Of a DNA stretch of 6,985 nucleotides, positions 6,225-6,985 are shown in pieces; position 1 is the first letter of the stretch, and each line of letters begins with the position of its first letter. The stretch lies in contig CAZEFR010000068.1 of the NCBI GenBank assembly GCA_964511555.1, positions 1 to 6,985 on the forward strand, written 5' to 3'. This stretch comes from CAIZGX01 sp964511555 (GTDB lineage Bacteria > Bacteroidota > Bacteroidia > Flavobacteriales_D > Sanyastnellaceae). Below the pieces are notes generated by a model. It was not told the DNA's origin. It searched no databases and saw only the letters and a list, made by a program, of their open reading frames with translations. The position numbers were made by a program, and so were the translations under genes.

Positions 6225-6541
6225 TTTATAACCTCCCCTGATTTTTTAGAGATTCTTACTAACTTCCCTTCATCGTTGCGTGTTTTTCCAACTCGTGTTG
6301 CATTACCAGCTGCATCAATTAGCATAACATTGCTAATGTGCAGGGCCGCTTCACGTTTTTCAATTCCACCTTGAGGGTTTTGCGCAGAGGGCTTACGGTG
6401 ACGGGAGATCATATTCACTCCTTCAACTGTAACTCTGTCTTTGTCGCGATCTACAGCAATCACACGTCCTTGTTGACCTTTGTGATCACCGGCAGTTACC
6501 ACTACCATATCGCCTTTTTTTATTTTGAGTCGCTTGAACAT
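6221..6541 (-). CDS. rplX: 50S ribosomal protein L24
   Basis: L24 is one of the proteins that start 50S assembly by binding the 5' domain of 23S rRNA, and it lies near the peptide exit tunnel. The 106-residue product carries an N-terminal KOW motif at about residues 7-35, including KKGDMVVVTAGDHKGQQG with the invariant glycines G18, G22 and G25. The conserved block NMISRHRKPSAQNPQGGIEK follows at 43-62, and the C-terminal extension is of typical bacterial length. The gene ends in TGA inside an ATGA overlap with rplE, which suggests coupled translation of L24 and L5. Its last codons (SGEV) also encode the ribosome binding site of rplE. The ATG start has an A-rich leader with no clear Shine-Dalgarno sequence. 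Confidence 0.98.
   Translation of the reverse strand: MFKRLKIKKGDMVVVTAGDHKGQQGRVIAVDRDKDRVTVEGVNMISRHRKPSAQNPQGGIEKREAALHISNVMLIDAAGNATRVGKTRNDEGKLVRISKKSGEVIK
6232..6236 (-). promoter_or_regulatory. Strong Shine-Dalgarno site for rplE inside the end of rplX
   Basis: On the coding strand the sequence GGGGAGGTTATAAAATG places a perfect GGAGG 7 bases before the rplE ATG, which is canonical bacterial spacing. It lies inside the last codons of rplX. It stands out because the other genes in this operon have weak, badly spaced or no Shine-Dalgarno sequences. Part of the purine run is forced by the rplX codons for Ser-Gly-Glu-Val, so it may be partly coincidental. Confidence 0.7.
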
Positions 6542-6562
6542 CTCGCTATCTTTTTTCTTCGT

Positions 6563-6931
6563 TTATAGTACTTCGGGTGCTAAAGACACAATTTTCATGT
6601 AATCCTTCTCACGTAATTCACGCGCCACTGGGCCGAAAATACGCGTTCCTCTCATTTCGCCTTGAGCGTTCAACAATACAACAGCATTGTCGTCGAAACG
6701 AATGTAGCTACCATCTGCGCGACGAACTTCTTTCTTCGTTCGCACAATAACTGCTTTCGAAACTACACCTTTTTTAACATTACCGCTTGGCATTGCATCT
6801 TTAACCGTGACCACTACTTGATCACCTACTGATGCATATCGACGACGGGTACCACCCAACACGCGTATTACGAGCACCTCTTTTGCTCCGCTGTTGTCTG
6901 CAACCTTTAGTCTGGATTCGTTCTGTATCAT
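6563..6931 (-). CDS. rplN: 50S ribosomal protein L14
   Basis: L14 is a large-subunit protein that binds 23S rRNA near the subunit interface and contributes to bridges with the 30S subunit. The product is 122 residues, exactly the usual bacterial length, and begins MIQNESRLKVADNSGAKE, the standard family start. The L14 signature region lies at about residues 60-83 (AVIVRTKK followed by DGSYIRFDDNA), and the C-terminal block GTRIFGPVARELR is at 95-107. The ATG start is preceded by AGAAGGAT, a purine-rich stretch whose GG ends only 2 bases before the ATG, closer than a normal Shine-Dalgarno site. It is the first complete spc-operon gene here, 21 bases after rpsQ and 21 bases before rplX. No truncation or oddity. 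Confidence 0.98.
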   Translation of the reverse strand: MIQNESRLKVADNSGAKEVLVIRVLGGTRRRYASVGDQVVVTVKDAMPSGNVKKGVVSKAVIVRTKKEVRRADGSYIRFDDNAVVLLNAQGEMRGTRIFGPVARELREKDYMKIVSLAPEVL

Positions 6932-6952
6932 ATCCTTCTAATCTTTATTCGA

Positions 6953-6985
6953 TTATTTCGCTTTTTCAATTACTTCAACCATTCT
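6953..6985 (-). CDS. rpsQ: 30S ribosomal protein S17, 3' end only (partial)
   Basis: Only the last ten codons and a TAA stop lie in the window, reading RMVEVIEKAK. The frame enters from the upper window edge, so this is the C-terminus of a gene that starts outside. It is assigned to S17 mainly because rpsQ directly precedes rplN in almost all bacterial S10/spc clusters; a basic tail of the form RLVE-I-E-AK also fits Bacteroidota S17 proteins. S17 is a small OB-fold protein that binds 16S rRNA early in 30S assembly. A 21-base spacer separates its stop from the rplN start. Ten residues alone would not identify the family, so the call rests on position. Confidence 0.8.
   Translation of the reverse strand, partial: RMVEVIEKAK

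Noticed and set aside
6932..6939. AGAAGGAT before rplN as a Shine-Dalgarno site
   Set aside because: The GG ends 2 bases before the ATG, too close for normal pairing with 16S rRNA, so it is noted in the gene entry but not called as a site.
1..6985. Search for a novel system, mobile element, CRISPR array, RNA gene or large repeat
   Set aside because: Only about 189 bases are non-coding, in spacers of 22 bases or less, and every gene is an intact, well-known housekeeping gene in conserved order.

Overview
This window is the core of a ribosomal-protein 'spc' operon running into the start of the 'alpha' operon. Every gene is on the minus strand. In transcription order (high to low coordinates) it reads: 3' end of rpsQ (S17), rplN (L14), rplX (L24), rplE (L5), rpsN (S14), rpsH (S8), rplF (L6), rplR (L18), rpsE (S5), rpmD (L30), rplO (L15), secY, map, infA (IF-1), rpmJ (L36) and rpsM (S13, cut by the window edge a few codons before its end). 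That is 14 complete genes and 2 partial ones. Two short genes, rpmD and rpmJ, and the rpsQ tail were found by reading the gaps between the longer frames.

The organism is most likely a member of the Bacteroidota; placement closer to Flavobacteriia is only a guess. The evidence is the order secY-map-infA-rpmJ-rpsM with no adk, the 38-residue L36 with a single cysteine, the long 89-residue S14, base composition that looks to be in the low to mid 40s percent G+C, A/T-rich spacers, and almost no Shine-Dalgarno sequences. Of 15 visible stop codons, 13 are TAA and 2 are TGA, with no TAG.

The layout is very compact. Spacers are 5 to 22 bases, about 189 non-coding bases in all, and two gene pairs overlap by the 4 bases ATGA (rplX/rplE and rplO/secY). 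No spacer is large enough for an RNA gene, and I see no terminator, internal promoter, repeat, mobile element or CRISPR array. The whole window is best read as part of one long transcript that starts upstream of position 6985 and continues beyond position 1, probably to rpsK, rpsD, rpoA and rplQ.

Functionally, rpsQ to rplO supply small- and large-subunit proteins, secY supplies the channel of the protein translocon, map removes the initiator methionine from new proteins, infA supplies initiation factor 1, and rpmJ and rpsM complete the set. Assembly, initiation, N-terminal processing and membrane export are thus made in step.

I found no previously undescribed system here. This is a conserved housekeeping locus with intact genes. 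The points worth a second look are small: one canonical ribosome binding site at the rplX/rplE junction in an otherwise Shine-Dalgarno-poor operon, a GTG start for map, tandem TAA stops at several genes, loss of zinc ligands in L36, and a lysine at a key SecY position.
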